The notes under the pieces are model-generated. The model did no database searches, was not told where the DNA came from, and was given only the letters and a program-made list of their open reading frames with translations. Made by a program: the position numbers and the translations under genes. Of a DNA stretch of 48,729 nt, positions 32,050 through 40,426 are shown one piece after another. The stretch is taken from positions 1 to 48,729 of IMG/VR virus record IMGVR_UViG_3300008262_004929. One strand, 5' to 3'. This stretch comes from a virus. How positions within the stretch are numbered: the stretch's first letter is position 1; every line of letters starts with the position of its first letter.

Positions 32050-32754
32050 ATGAAAAAAATATTTTTATTATTTTTGTTGATGCCTCTTTGTTCTTTTGCA
32101 CAGGATATTACCGCAACTTCTTGGTTAGTAGCCAATAGCGATGGTACTATTCTTAAGAGCGAAAACATGTATCAACAACGTAGCATTGCTAGCATTACTA
32201 AGTTAATGACAGTTATGATAGTATTAGATGCACATCAAGATTTAGATCAATATATTAAACCTTATACCCGTCGAGAACTAATACAATTGGCTGTTGTGCA
32301 TTCAGATAACCGTGCTTCAGAAATTTTATGTAAAAATTTTCCTAGAGGAAGAAGTGAATGTGTTAAAGCTATGAATGATAAAGCTCGCTTTTTAGGAATG
32401 ATCGATACTCATTTTGTAGATCCTACTGGGCTAGGAGTAATGAACTCTAGTACAGCATATGATCTAGTTAAGTTAGTTAAGGCCGCAGAACTGTATCAAG
32501 AAATTGTAGAAGCTAGCAAGATGAGTGAAGTAAAAATTAAACATAAGAAAAAATTTCTAGTGTTTAAAAATACCAACCCACTTACACAAACTAAAGAATT
32601 TATTATAAGTAAAACAGGATATATTCGTGCTGCGGGCGGCTGTATTGTTATGATGATTGATACAGAAATAGGACGAAGAATTGTCGTCCTATTGAATAGT
32701 AAGAATACAAAAACTCGTATTCCAGAAGCCTACTTATTATCTACAAAGTATTAA
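32050..32754 (+). CDS. dacA/pbpG-like: D-alanyl-D-alanine carboxypeptidase/endopeptidase (S11, PBP7-like)
   Basis: 234 aa with a signal peptide (LLFLLMPLCSFA) and the serine peptidase triad motifs S48-I-T-K51, S85-D-N87 and K-T-G (SKTGYIRAAGG), followed by an S11-like C-terminus. Periplasmic D,D-peptidases trim or cut peptidoglycan peptides. A phage copy might remodel the wall or assist lysis. It lacks the C-terminal anchor domain of DacA, so PBP7/PbpG is the closer analogue. Confidence 0.9.
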   Translation: MKKIFLLFLLMPLCSFAQDITATSWLVANSDGTILKSENMYQQRSIASITKLMTVMIVLDAHQDLDQYIKPYTRRELIQLAVVHSDNRASEILCKNFPRGRSECVKAMNDKARFLGMIDTHFVDPTGLGVMNSSTAYDLVKLVKAAELYQEIVEASKMSEVKIKHKKKFLVFKNTNPLTQTKEFIISKTGYIRAAGGCIVMMIDTEIGRRIVVLLNSKNTKTRIPEAYLLSTKY

Positions 32755-33143
32755 CTTTCGCCGCTGGCAGCTGAATTATCGTCTTCTGATTTATTGTCTT
32801 TCTTTTTACTGTCTTTAGACGGTTTTGGATCGTCCATACGCACAGCTTTATCAAACTGTTTCGAAGCTTCACGCTCAACTTTAACCTGTTCCATAACACG
32901 ATCGCTTTCAATCATTTTACCGCGTAAGTGTAAAACAGTATTGACTTTTTGATTTAACCGAATTAGATCGTTATCTAGCATACGAATGCGATCTATTAGT
33001 GCGATCAAAACTGTGTTTGCTTCACTAATAACAGGCTTAACTTCTTTTGTTGCCCACTCCCAAACATATTTTATAATATAACCTAATCCTACCGCCATTA
33101 CAATAGGAAAACCATATTTGTTAACTAACTCTACAACATCCAT
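32751..33143 (-). CDS. Membrane-anchored coiled-coil protein, holin-like (paralogue A)
   Basis: 130 aa on the minus strand. The N-terminal hydrophobic segment YGFPIVMAVGLGYIIKYVW is followed by an amphipathic coiled coil (VLIALIDRIRMLDNDLIRLN) and a charged Lys/Asp/Ser tail. It shares layout and residues with the protein at 33772-34053 (GFPI..A...GY, then IALxxR...DxxR). It overlaps the D,D-peptidase end by 4 bases. Small proteins of this shape include BhlA/YvrJ-like holins; the assignment is tentative. Confidence 0.6.
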   Translation of the reverse strand: MDVVELVNKYGFPIVMAVGLGYIIKYVWEWATKEVKPVISEANTVLIALIDRIRMLDNDLIRLNQKVNTVLHLRGKMIESDRVMEQVKVEREASKQFDKAVRMDDPKPSKDSKKKDNKSEDDNSAASGES

Positions 33144-33290
33144 TTATTTCATCTCCTTCCAGATCCCCCAGGGGTCCCAGATTTTCTTTTCTTGTTTTTT
33201 AGGCTCGCGGTAGTAGTAAATGAACGCTGTTATTAGCACCAGGCATTCTAACAAATAGAACACTATAAAAGCTTCAAATAGCAAGTCCAA
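33144..33290 (-). CDS. Small membrane protein (48 aa)
   Basis: Minus-strand ORF with TTG start, encoding LDLLFEAFIVFYLLECLVLI as a membrane helix, then a basic/aromatic tail ending IWDPWGIWKEMK. Its TAA is directly next to the start of the 33143 gene, and its beginning overlaps the end of the 33432 gene. The hydrophobicity and the packing suggest a real gene. An ATG start is absent. Confidence 0.5.
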   Translation of the reverse strand: MDLLFEAFIVFYLLECLVLITAFIYYYREPKKQEKKIWDPWGIWKEMK

Positions 33291-33432
33291 TTAACACCCC
33301 AAGGCAAAATCCAATCGCTCCTGCCTTCCACATATCAGTATCATACCAAATTGCTCTAGGTTGATTCATCCAGTCTTTGATGTGTTGTGGTTGAGCATCG
33401 TACCACAACTCCCATTTATTTTTCTTGAACAT
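33274..33432 (-). CDS. Small protein with C-terminal membrane helix (52 aa)
   Basis: ATG-started minus-strand ORF: MFKKNKWELWYDAQPQHIKD, ending in the hydrophobic AGAIGFCLGVLIGLAI. It overlaps both neighbours, as in a compact phage operon. The family is not recognised; it may be a tail-anchored membrane protein. Confidence 0.55.
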   Translation of the reverse strand: MFKKNKWELWYDAQPQHIKDWMNQPRAIWYDTDMWKAGAIGFCLGVLIGLAI

Positions 33433-33613
33433 TTATAGCGTGTCCTTTAGCAAAGGCTTCGATTGGGTCTATTTTTATTAACATTTGTTGACCGTTTATG
33501 TTAATTAATTTAAACAAATCTCCACCCTTCCATCCTAGTCTGTCTGAATTAAATTCTTCGTCAAGTATAATACCGTTTGGACTACAGTCCCATCTATAAT
33601 CTATATACAACAT
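33416..33613 (-). CDS. Hypothetical protein (65 aa)
   Basis: Minus strand, MLYIDYRWDCSPNGIILDEE followed by WKGGDLFKLININGQQMLIKI, a small beta-rich protein. It overlaps its downstream neighbour by 17 bases and follows the 33615 gene by one base. Function unknown. Confidence 0.6.
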   Translation of the reverse strand: MLYIDYRWDCSPNGIILDEEFNSDRLGWKGGDLFKLININGQQMLIKIDPIEAFAKGHAINVQEK

Positions 33614-33614
33614 T

Positions 33615-33788
33615 TTACATCCTTTTTATAAGTGCAGACAATCGATCAGCACAATGTCCTATGTCATCACTTAGTTGTCCAGGTTGTCCAAATGCCTGTT
33701 CTAGTGTACGTGCTGAGTTGTGTAGGTTAATAACTACCTGACTCAGCAATTCTAATTCAATTTCGTTTAGTTTAGTCTCTTCTTGCAT
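33615..33788 (-). CDS. Hypothetical helical protein (57 aa)
   Basis: Starts MQEETKLNEIELELLSQVVI and is entirely helical. ATG 33788 is preferred to the longer frame to 33812 that has no ATG. It overlaps the end of the 33772 gene by 17 bases. Function unknown. Confidence 0.55.
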   Translation of the reverse strand: MQEETKLNEIELELLSQVVINLHNSARTLEQAFGQPGQLSDDIGHCADRLSALIKRM

Positions 33789-34053
33789 CGTTCTTTCCGT
33801 CTGCTCTAGCAATACGATCTACATCAGGCTTTAATCCTAATGCGTTTGACACAATAGTATCAATACGCACTACATCGTGGTTCATGGTTTTTACACGGTT
33901 ATCAAGGGCAATAATTATGCCCTTCATGCCATTGATGGAGCCTAGGACTCCCTGAAGCAATAGCTTAATTGTTAGATATACAAAATAGCCGCCTGCAAGT
34001 GCAACCGCAATAGGAAATCCAAGATCTCCAATAAGTTTAAAAACATCATTCAT
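33772..34053 (-). CDS. Membrane-anchored coiled-coil protein, holin-like (paralogue B)
   Basis: 93 aa, minus strand, with the hydrophobic segment LGFPIAVALAGGYFVYLTIK then IIIALDNRVKTMNHDVVRID. It shares the GFPI...GY and IALxxR...D.VR pattern with the 32751-33143 product. Preceded by a GGGAGCGAA leader. First gene of the minus-strand cluster. A small holin-like role is possible but unproven. Confidence 0.6.
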   Translation of the reverse strand: MNDVFKLIGDLGFPIAVALAGGYFVYLTIKLLLQGVLGSINGMKGIIIALDNRVKTMNHDVVRIDTIVSNALGLKPDVDRIARADGKNDARRD

Positions 34054-34147
34054 GGTTCGCTCCCGTTTGAATGGACTTCAATAATATTTAGTTATTATGC
34101 AAGATTTACATTTTGGGCTTAATTTTCTCATATTTTGGTACAATCCA

Positions 34148-34176
34148 TTGACAAACAAGACATTTTTTGCTAAAAT
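34148..34176 (+). promoter_or_regulatory. Sigma70-type promoter for the helicase/methyltransferase operon
   Basis: TTGACA (34148-34153), 17-base spacer, TAAAAT (34171-34176), 33 bases upstream of ATG 34209. Suggests early expression. Confidence 0.75.
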
Positions 34177-34208
34177 ATGCGTAAGTGTTAATCTTACGGA
34201 CATTTTCA

Positions 34209-36443
34209 ATGACTATAGAATCTTCAAAAAACCATACAATTTATATGTGGAGTACCGAACGTTATAAAGACGAAACTCAACGTACTAAAGATGGGAAATT
34301 TTTTCCAGTACTGGCCAAAGTGGGCGAAACTAAAGAGTTTCGGGCTGAAGTCCGTGTAGCTCAAACTGACTCTACAGGTGTTGCTGAAACTCCGTTACTT
34401 CTTAAACAATGGCACATTCCTAGTCAATATCGAGACAAGTATCTTCATGCTCTTTTGGCTAAAAAAGGGTACCCAAAAAATCGAGACGACAAAGACCGCG
34501 AATGGATTTATTTTACTGGTTGTAAATCCAGCGACGATGCTATTAAAGTTATGGATCGATTGCTCAACGAAGTCCTTACAGGTAAAAGTGCCATTACAAA
34601 TTATCCGCTGTTTGATTATCAACAAGAAATTGTTAATTGGGCCGTAGAAAGATATAACAGCGGTAATAAAAAAATACTTGTCAATGCAATTATGAGGGCA
34701 GGTAAGTGTCTTATTTCACATGCTATTGTCAAAGCCTTAAATTTTAAAAAGGTATTAATTGTAACAGGTAAACCCGGAGCCATACCTAGTTGGAGTGTTT
34801 TATCCAAAGGTGGCGAAGAAGAACATGTTGACTATAACAATTATATCTTTCATAATTATGATGCACTTAAGAAAACAACTATTGATTTTAACAAAGGCGA
34901 TTGTGACCTAGTTGCTATCAGTTTACAATTTGCATCAAGGCATTTAGAAAAGGGATCTAGTAATTTGCTAAACCAAATTATTGAAACACCCTGGGATATG
35001 ATTGTCTTTGACGAGCAACATTTTGCCACTAACACTGAACGAACTAAACTATTCTGGAATAATCTTAAATCTAAATTTTGGGTTGAACTCAGCGGAACTC
35101 CGTATAAAACTTTATTAAGTAATCGTTTTGACGAAACAGCTATCTACAGTTTTGATTACATCGACGAGCAAAAAATTCGAAGCCGATTACTAGGTGAAAA
35201 TAAAGAAGATGTCCAAACAAATCAGTTTCTTTATAAAGCTCGCATTGACTGGGCATTAATTGATGTTCCTTCAAAAATCAAATCAATGATTAACGAAGAA
35301 AACTTTAATCTCGGTGCTAAAGGAATTTTTTCTACAGTTGGAGATTCTCTAAAGTATCGAGACGCTGTTAATGAATTATTAAATCACGTTCGTCTTAAAG
35401 GTTATAAAAATTTACCAGAAAAGTTTGACAATAATTCCGAAAAGGTAACTAAGCATACTCTTTGGGTTCTACCTAAGAATGTAAAAGCAATTAAGCTAGT
35501 AGCTAAGATGTTGAAAGAACATCCTTATTTTAAAAAGTATAATGTCATAGTAGCTACAGGTTCAAGCGATGATGCACAAGCATCAGTAAACGATATTGAT
35601 GATGTTAAGGCAAGTATTGCATCTGTAGAAACTGGTAAAAGTGATTACATGGGGACCATTACACTTACCTGCGGAAGGTTCCTAGAAGGTACAAGTGTTC
35701 CCGAATGGTGGGCCGTGCATCAGATTAATGATGCTAAAAGTGCAGAAGATTATTTTCAAGGATCGTTTCGATGCAAGACTCCTTGGGCTAAAGGAAACAA
35801 GACTGATGTTGTAGTATTTGATTATAACCCTGAAAGGTTTGTTAGCGTAATGTATCAACACATTGAACGCAAAGCAGATGCGACTAATCGACCAACAGAG
35901 GAAGTAGCTTCGGAGTTTACTGACTGTAGCGATATTTTTGATTATTCAGATAACAGTTGGAAAATTATCGATGGAACAGATTTACAACAAAAGTTTTTAG
36001 CAAACATTAGAAATTATACTGACCGTGTTGGATATTTGATTAAATCAGAAAACATTACTGATGCTATTAAAGCAATACTTGAAGATAAAAAATCTGACTC
36101 TAATAATGTATCAGCTAACACACAATTAAATCAAAACGATCTAACTAGAGGTTCAAATCAAAAGAAAAAAAATAAACCTAAGGAAGAATCTACCGAAGAT
36201 GACACAGTTCAAGAAGATACCGTGGCTAAAATTAGATTTGCACTAAAACAGGTTTATGAACTAGTTAATGTTGCGTGGGCTGAAGGTACAGAAATTAAAT
36301 CTATGAATGATGTAATTAATTTTAAAGACATTGGAATTGTTTATGAAATTACTGGCCTTGGCCCGTCAGAATGGAAGAAAATTCTTCCGGCAGTTGATGT
36401 TGTAGGTATGAACAGAGCGATTGGACAGTTTAATGCTTTCTAA
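34209..36443 (+). CDS. SF2 helicase, type III Res/UvsW-like (744 aa)
   Basis: The N-terminal 120 residues are unassigned (IYMWSTERYKDETQRTKDGK...). The helicase core follows: FDYQQEIVNWA Q-like motif, Walker A NAIMRAGKCLIS (G-K present, then Cys instead of the usual Thr/Ser), motif II FDEQH, and SGTPYK as motif III. The C-terminal lobe includes TCGRFLEGTSVPEW and QGSFRCKTPW (motif VI-like). The final 100 residues contain a Lys/Glu-rich linker and a helical domain. No nuclease motif is evident. Two methyltransferase-like genes follow without a gap, suggesting a DNA-modification-linked module. Confidence 0.82.
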   Translation: MTIESSKNHTIYMWSTERYKDETQRTKDGKFFPVLAKVGETKEFRAEVRVAQTDSTGVAETPLLLKQWHIPSQYRDKYLHALLAKKGYPKNRDDKDREWIYFTGCKSSDDAIKVMDRLLNEVLTGKSAITNYPLFDYQQEIVNWAVERYNSGNKKILVNAIMRAGKCLISHAIVKALNFKKVLIVTGKPGAIPSWSVLSKGGEEEHVDYNNYIFHNYDALKKTTIDFNKGDCDLVAISLQFASRHLEKGSSNLLNQIIETPWDMIVFDEQHFATNTERTKLFWNNLKSKFWVELSGTPYKTLLSNRFDETAIYSFDYIDEQKIRSRLLGENKEDVQTNQFLYKARIDWALIDVPSKIKSMINEENFNLGAKGIFSTVGDSLKYRDAVNELLNHVRLKGYKNLPEKFDNNSEKVTKHTLWVLPKNVKAIKLVAKMLKEHPYFKKYNVIVATGSSDDAQASVNDIDDVKASIASVETGKSDYMGTITLTCGRFLEGTSVPEWWAVHQINDAKSAEDYFQGSFRCKTPWAKGNKTDVVVFDYNPERFVSVMYQHIERKADATNRPTEEVASEFTDCSDIFDYSDNSWKIIDGTDLQQKFLANIRNYTDRVGYLIKSENITDAIKAILEDKKSDSNNVSANTQLNQNDLTRGSNQKKKNKPKEESTEDDTVQEDTVAKIRFALKQVYELVNVAWAEGTEIKSMNDVINFKDIGIVYEITGLGPSEWKKILPAVDVVGMNRAIGQFNAF

Positions 36444-37632
36444 TAATATTTCTAAAGTAGTTGAAATGATTCCTCTTTTTGATAGAGCAGGAACACAAAG
36501 CATTACCTTCACTGAAGATGCTCGCAAAATAGTACAAATGATTCCAGCAAAGGCCCGCAAAGATCCAACTACTACATATCAAGATCGTCAATGCGGCACT
36601 GGCCTTGATGCGCTTGTGTTAGCTGAACAATTGGTAATAGACTTAGAAGACTCTTTTCCTAATATCAAAGATCGTTTAGCACATATTTTTAAAAATCAAA
36701 TTTTTATTAGTGACATTGACCCTATCCAAGTTAGGATTGCTCGAGCAAATATCAAAAGAGCATTAAATGATAATACGTTTGAACCTAACATTATTATAGA
36801 AGATTGTTTTAATATAAAAACTTCTGTTGATTATACATTTGGTTCTATACAGTTTGATACAACAAACGATTTTATAGACCATTATTTGCCTTTGTCAAAA
36901 CATGTTGTTGTTATTACAAAATCAAACAAGCATAGATATGTAGAATCAAAACTAAATGAGATTTCGTGTTATCGATATCTTAGGAGAGTAAATAACACTC
37001 CTATGTGTTTAATCAGTATTCCTAAAAATAAAAAAAATACAATCGTAACCTTTATAAACGATCAGAGCAATGTTACTATAGATAATCCAAAAACTGTTCC
37101 TACCGAAGATTTTTATGGATGGCAATTTGCCCAAGAGGTTCTTCAACAAAACTTTGACGGCTATCAATCATCCGCTGGCCCAGAACGTCCTCGAGTGATA
37201 GATCACCCTGGAAATATACCCATGGTGTTTAACCCCTCAAAAGCTAAACTAAATGACGGTATTACAATTAGTAAAGATAGAGAAAATGGGAATATAATCG
37301 GTGTAAGTAAAAAAATAGCAACAGGTAATACTGGCTACGGAATTGAAAAGTTAATTGTATCAAAAAATGGAAATCCGGGCCAAGTACCAAACTTTTATTG
37401 GGATAATGGAAGTTTGGCAGCAAGTGCCCAAACACATTGGATTCCAATGTCAAAAGATGAGTTTGACAAACTTACTAATGCAATTAAAAACGAACCCTGT
37501 TATAATATTCTATTTAAGGCTGTATTAGTTAAAACACACACTAAAGATTTTTGGAGCAAGATACCTAACATTAAATATCTAAAACAGGTAAAGAAAATAT
37601 ATGGCAATTATTACAAATCAGACAATAACTGA
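36433..37632 (+). CDS. Methyltransferase-like protein, N6-adenine type fold (399 aa)
   Basis: DRQCGTGLDALVLA resembles the SAM-binding motif I of type I/III N6-adenine methylases (D-x-x-C-G-T-G). ISDIDPIQVRIARANIKRAL resembles motif II/III with acidic residues. A catalytic (N/D/S)PPY motif is not seen; the corresponding area reads QFDTTNDF. The C-terminal half contains FYGWQFAQEVLQQNF. It could be a degenerate or recognition subunit paired with the next gene. ATG 36433 overlaps the helicase end. Confidence 0.65.
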   Translation: MLSNNISKVVEMIPLFDRAGTQSITFTEDARKIVQMIPAKARKDPTTTYQDRQCGTGLDALVLAEQLVIDLEDSFPNIKDRLAHIFKNQIFISDIDPIQVRIARANIKRALNDNTFEPNIIIEDCFNIKTSVDYTFGSIQFDTTNDFIDHYLPLSKHVVVITKSNKHRYVESKLNEISCYRYLRRVNNTPMCLISIPKNKKNTIVTFINDQSNVTIDNPKTVPTEDFYGWQFAQEVLQQNFDGYQSSAGPERPRVIDHPGNIPMVFNPSKAKLNDGITISKDRENGNIIGVSKKIATGNTGYGIEKLIVSKNGNPGQVPNFYWDNGSLAASAQTHWIPMSKDEFDKLTNAIKNEPCYNILFKAVLVKTHTKDFWSKIPNIKYLKQVKKIYGNYYKSDNN

Positions 37633-38767
37633 CTACTACAATGATCTATGTAATCGTTGGGGCTATACTTCAACTGATAACATGTCTACCGGGTATGAAT
37701 CAGTCATGCCTAGATTAAGACAATTAAGCAAAGAAGTTTGGCTTAAAGCTGACGATGCTGGCAAAGTACAAATCGAAGAAGAGGTGTTTAACATTTATAG
37801 AAGTGTTAACATTATTCCAATTCATTATTACAATTTAAATGGCTGTAGAGAACAACTACTAGAACTTTCAACTAAACAAAAATTAATTGAAAACAAAATT
37901 CTTGGTGTAGGTAATAATGAAGGACTAACCTTTGGAAGATTTTGGTTTGAAAATATGCAAGATGCATATACAAGAAATAACAAAGATGTTAGTCTTCGAG
38001 CTAGATTTAATAATGATAAAAAATTAAAACGAGCAATTAATCTATGTTACAAACACAGAGACGAGGGCGAGGATGCTGTAATCCCAAAAAATTTGCGTAG
38101 GGCATTTGATTTAGTATCTGGCGGGAGTATACAAAACTTCAAACCAATGAATGCAAGAGCTGTTTGGGAATACTTATGTCCTGTAATGTTCGGTAGAGTA
38201 TTAGATTTTAGTTCAGGATATGGCGGAAGAATGTTAGGTGCAATGACATCAAATATGAGATACCATTACACTGGCATTGATCCTAATACAAAGACTTATA
38301 ATGGATTAGTAGCATTAGGCGAAATGTTAAACGAATGTAATCTTGGCAGTGGATATGAAATGAATCATATGCCTAGTGAAGATTTTGATCCTGAACCAGG
38401 GACTTACGATGCAGCATTTTCAAGTCCGCCTTATTTTAATTTAGAAACATACAGTGACGAAGATACACAATGTATGAATAGGTGTAACAATTTAGATGCA
38501 TGGTTTGAACTTTATGTAGAGCCAACATTAAAAATGATACACAAGGGATTGGCTAGAGAATCGTTATACGCTGTCAATATTGCTGACTATAATTTTGATA
38601 AAGAAAATTTTCAAATAGTTGATCGTTGGACACAATTAAGTGAAAAAGTAGGTTTTAAATTTGAACATACTGTTAAGATGATGTTAAATGTTAGGCCTGG
38701 GCAAGGTAATAACCGACAACAAAATGCTCTTAAATTTGAAGGCATTTATGTTTTTTCAAAAAAATAG
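37601..38767 (+). CDS. DNA methyltransferase (388 aa)
   Basis: SAM-binding motif I DFSSGYGGRMLGAM, then YTGIDPNTKTY (motif II Asp), and catalytic motif IV FSSPPYFNLETYSD of amino-methyltransferases. The C-terminus GIYVFSKK ends in TAG. It overlaps the preceding methyltransferase-like gene by 32 bases. Similar enzymes in large phages are annotated as adenine-specific methylases. Target sequence unknown; it may protect phage DNA or work with the neighbouring helicase. Confidence 0.82.
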   Translation: MAIITNQTITDYYNDLCNRWGYTSTDNMSTGYESVMPRLRQLSKEVWLKADDAGKVQIEEEVFNIYRSVNIIPIHYYNLNGCREQLLELSTKQKLIENKILGVGNNEGLTFGRFWFENMQDAYTRNNKDVSLRARFNNDKKLKRAINLCYKHRDEGEDAVIPKNLRRAFDLVSGGSIQNFKPMNARAVWEYLCPVMFGRVLDFSSGYGGRMLGAMTSNMRYHYTGIDPNTKTYNGLVALGEMLNECNLGSGYEMNHMPSEDFDPEPGTYDAAFSSPPYFNLETYSDEDTQCMNRCNNLDAWFELYVEPTLKMIHKGLARESLYAVNIADYNFDKENFQIVDRWTQLSEKVGFKFEHTVKMMLNVRPGQGNNRQQNALKFEGIYVFSKK

Positions 38768-38785
38768 ACAACAAATAAATACACA

Positions 38786-38917
38786 ATGGATAAATTAATT
38801 CTTTTTACTATAGTTCTCGTGTTACATGGGTATTGGATCTATAAACTTGTAACCTATGATTGGAGTAAATTTGAAGAAGATTCAGAAGGTGACGATTTTT
38901 TGAAGCCCTATGAATAA
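38786..38917 (+). CDS. Small membrane protein (43 aa)
   Basis: MDKLILFTIVLVLHGYWIYK forms a membrane helix, followed by an acidic tail (EEDSEGDDF). The start is ATG 38786; the upstream AATAAATA box is only 4 bases away. It resembles tiny single-span phage proteins. Function unknown. Confidence 0.5.
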   Translation: MDKLILFTIVLVLHGYWIYKLVTYDWSKFEEDSEGDDFLKPYE

Positions 38918-38929
38918 TAAAGGATAATC

Positions 38930-39145
38930 ATGACTGATTTGAAGAAATTTTTAGATATTGTTAACGAAAATGATAACCAAATGGACGCCCCTAGGGTTGA
39001 CCAACGCGAAGGCAACAGAGATGAGCTTCGTCAGCAGATCTTTGGTTATTTAGACGATGCTCACGAAGCTATGGATGCAGGTGACTTGGACAAAGCACAT
39101 GAATATATCAGCTTTGTATATGAATTAGTTGACGACAATCTGTAA
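38930..39145 (+). CDS. Hypothetical acidic helical protein (71 aa)
   Basis: MTDLKKFLDIVNENDNQMD followed by two helices with a TPR-like pattern (FGYLDDAHEAMDAGDLDKAHEYI). Ribosome site AAAGGA precedes. The tmRNA promoter overlaps its last codons. Function unknown. Confidence 0.6.
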   Translation: MTDLKKFLDIVNENDNQMDAPRVDQREGNRDELRQQIFGYLDDAHEAMDAGDLDKAHEYISFVYELVDDNL

Positions 39146-39157
39146 AGATAATATAAT
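39129..39157 (+). promoter_or_regulatory. Sigma70-type promoter for the tmRNA
   Basis: TTGACG (39129-39134), 17-base spacer, TATAAT (39152-39157). Confidence 0.75.
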
Positions 39158-39163
39158 GTAAGT

Positions 39164-39504
39164 TATTGCTGTATGAAGCAAAGAGAAAAGTGTTCTGGAC
39201 GCGGGTTCGACTCCCGCCTGGTCCACCATAAAGTATATTAGTCAGGTGAGAAGCGTGGGTAAAGATTAGAGATCAACTAATCGCTAGTATATTTTATAAT
39301 GGGCCAGACATGGTTTCGACAGGGCAATGAGTAAATGAGTGGACAGCAGGGTAGGCGATGACCCTAAATCAAGCAAAATCCATAAATGCAAACACAGCAT
39401 TTAAGTACTTTGAAGTAGACGTAGCTGTTAACGACAGCAAGTTTGCTTTAGCTGCCTAAAAAACAGCGGTACCGGGGTAGTTATACCTTGTCACCCAAAA
39501 TAGC
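39164..39504 (+). ncRNA. ssrA: Circularly permuted (two-piece) tmRNA
   Basis: The acceptor piece comes first: a T arm GCGGG-TTCGACT-CCCGC, acceptor strand CTGGTCC and ACCA ending at 39228. The coding piece begins at 39301 with GGGCCAG, which pairs with CTGGTCC, then ACATGGTTTCGACAGG, the usual tmRNA 5' sequence. The tag frame ends GCT-TTA-GCT-GCC-TAA (ALAA), giving a peptide near AVNDSKFALAA. The order 3' piece, spacer, 5' piece defines permutation, as in alphaproteobacteria and some beta and cyanobacterial lineages. It rescues stalled ribosomes and tags products for ClpXP-type proteolysis. The outer boundaries are approximate. Confidence 0.88.
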
Positions 39505-39528
39505 ATAGGGCCTCCGGGCCCTATTTTT
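39505..39528 (+). terminator. Intrinsic terminator of the tmRNA
   Basis: Stem ATAGGGCC/GGCCCTAT (39505-39512 with 39517-39524), loop TCCG, followed by a T-run. Confidence 0.8.
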
Positions 39529-39570
39529 ACGGACATTGTGTAAATAGCTATGTTGGGCTAGGAGCGAGAA

Positions 39571-40347
39571 ATGGATCCGTTAACCCTGTTTGCCCTTGCC
39601 AACGGTGCTGTTTCAGCCGTAAAAGCAGGATGTAAACTTTATAAAGATATAAAAGGCGCTGCTGGGGATGTTAAAGACATTCTCAAAGATCTTGACGACC
39701 AATTTAACAAACGACACCCTCCTGACCGCCCTCCTACAGTAGCTGAGAAAAATCAGTACATACAGGAAAAAAATCGTATCATCGATCTGAATAAAAAGGC
39801 AGGCGATACTACTAATATCTACACAGAAATTGGACAGCAACTAGGAGTGTATTTTGACAACTACTATAAGTGCAGGGCTATATTTGAAGAAGAAGAACGG
39901 CGCAGTCAGACAGAAGTATATCACGGCGAAGATAGTCTAGGTAAACGTGCGCTACAGCGTGTTTTACTAAAAAAACAACTCCAGCATATGGGAGAAGAAC
40001 TTCGTGAAATTATGGTCTATAACAGTCCACCAGAACTAGGTGCGTTATGGACTGAAGTAGACGACATGATGAAGATTATGGGTAAGGAGCAAAAGGTAGC
40101 TGTAGCAAATGAAATGCGTCGAGCTGAAGTTACAGCCCGTAGAAGAAAAATAAGAAAAGATAAAATGGTCTTACAAGCTACAATAGGAGTATCTATTGTA
40201 ATTTCGATATTTGTTGTTATGTTTATGTTCATGAATATTATAAATGTCAGACAAGAGCGTTGGCCAGAATTAGGCAATTGTCCTATGCCCAAAGGTACAT
40301 GGCTATATAAAAAATGGACTAGTACTGTTTGGGCGTCATGTGAATAA
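39571..40347 (+). CDS. Phage membrane-anchored structural-type protein (258 aa)
   Basis: Starts MDPLTLFALANGAVSAVKAG, a pattern I associate with a conserved T4-like marine phage family, followed by helical, charged regions. A membrane helix (VLQATIGVSIVISIFVVMFM) lies near residue 210, with a short C-terminal domain containing two cysteines. GGAGCGAG leader before the ATG. Probably virion-associated; function unknown. Confidence 0.65.
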   Translation: MDPLTLFALANGAVSAVKAGCKLYKDIKGAAGDVKDILKDLDDQFNKRHPPDRPPTVAEKNQYIQEKNRIIDLNKKAGDTTNIYTEIGQQLGVYFDNYYKCRAIFEEEERRSQTEVYHGEDSLGKRALQRVLLKKQLQHMGEELREIMVYNSPPELGALWTEVDDMMKIMGKEQKVAVANEMRRAEVTARRRKIRKDKMVLQATIGVSIVISIFVVMFMFMNIINVRQERWPELGNCPMPKGTWLYKKWTSTVWASCE

Positions 40348-40426
40348 TTTGTAATAGTGCTGTAATTATTTTATGCTTAAATAGAGTTGTGCGTTTGCAC
40401 ATTCACTTACTACAGAGGAGATTACA

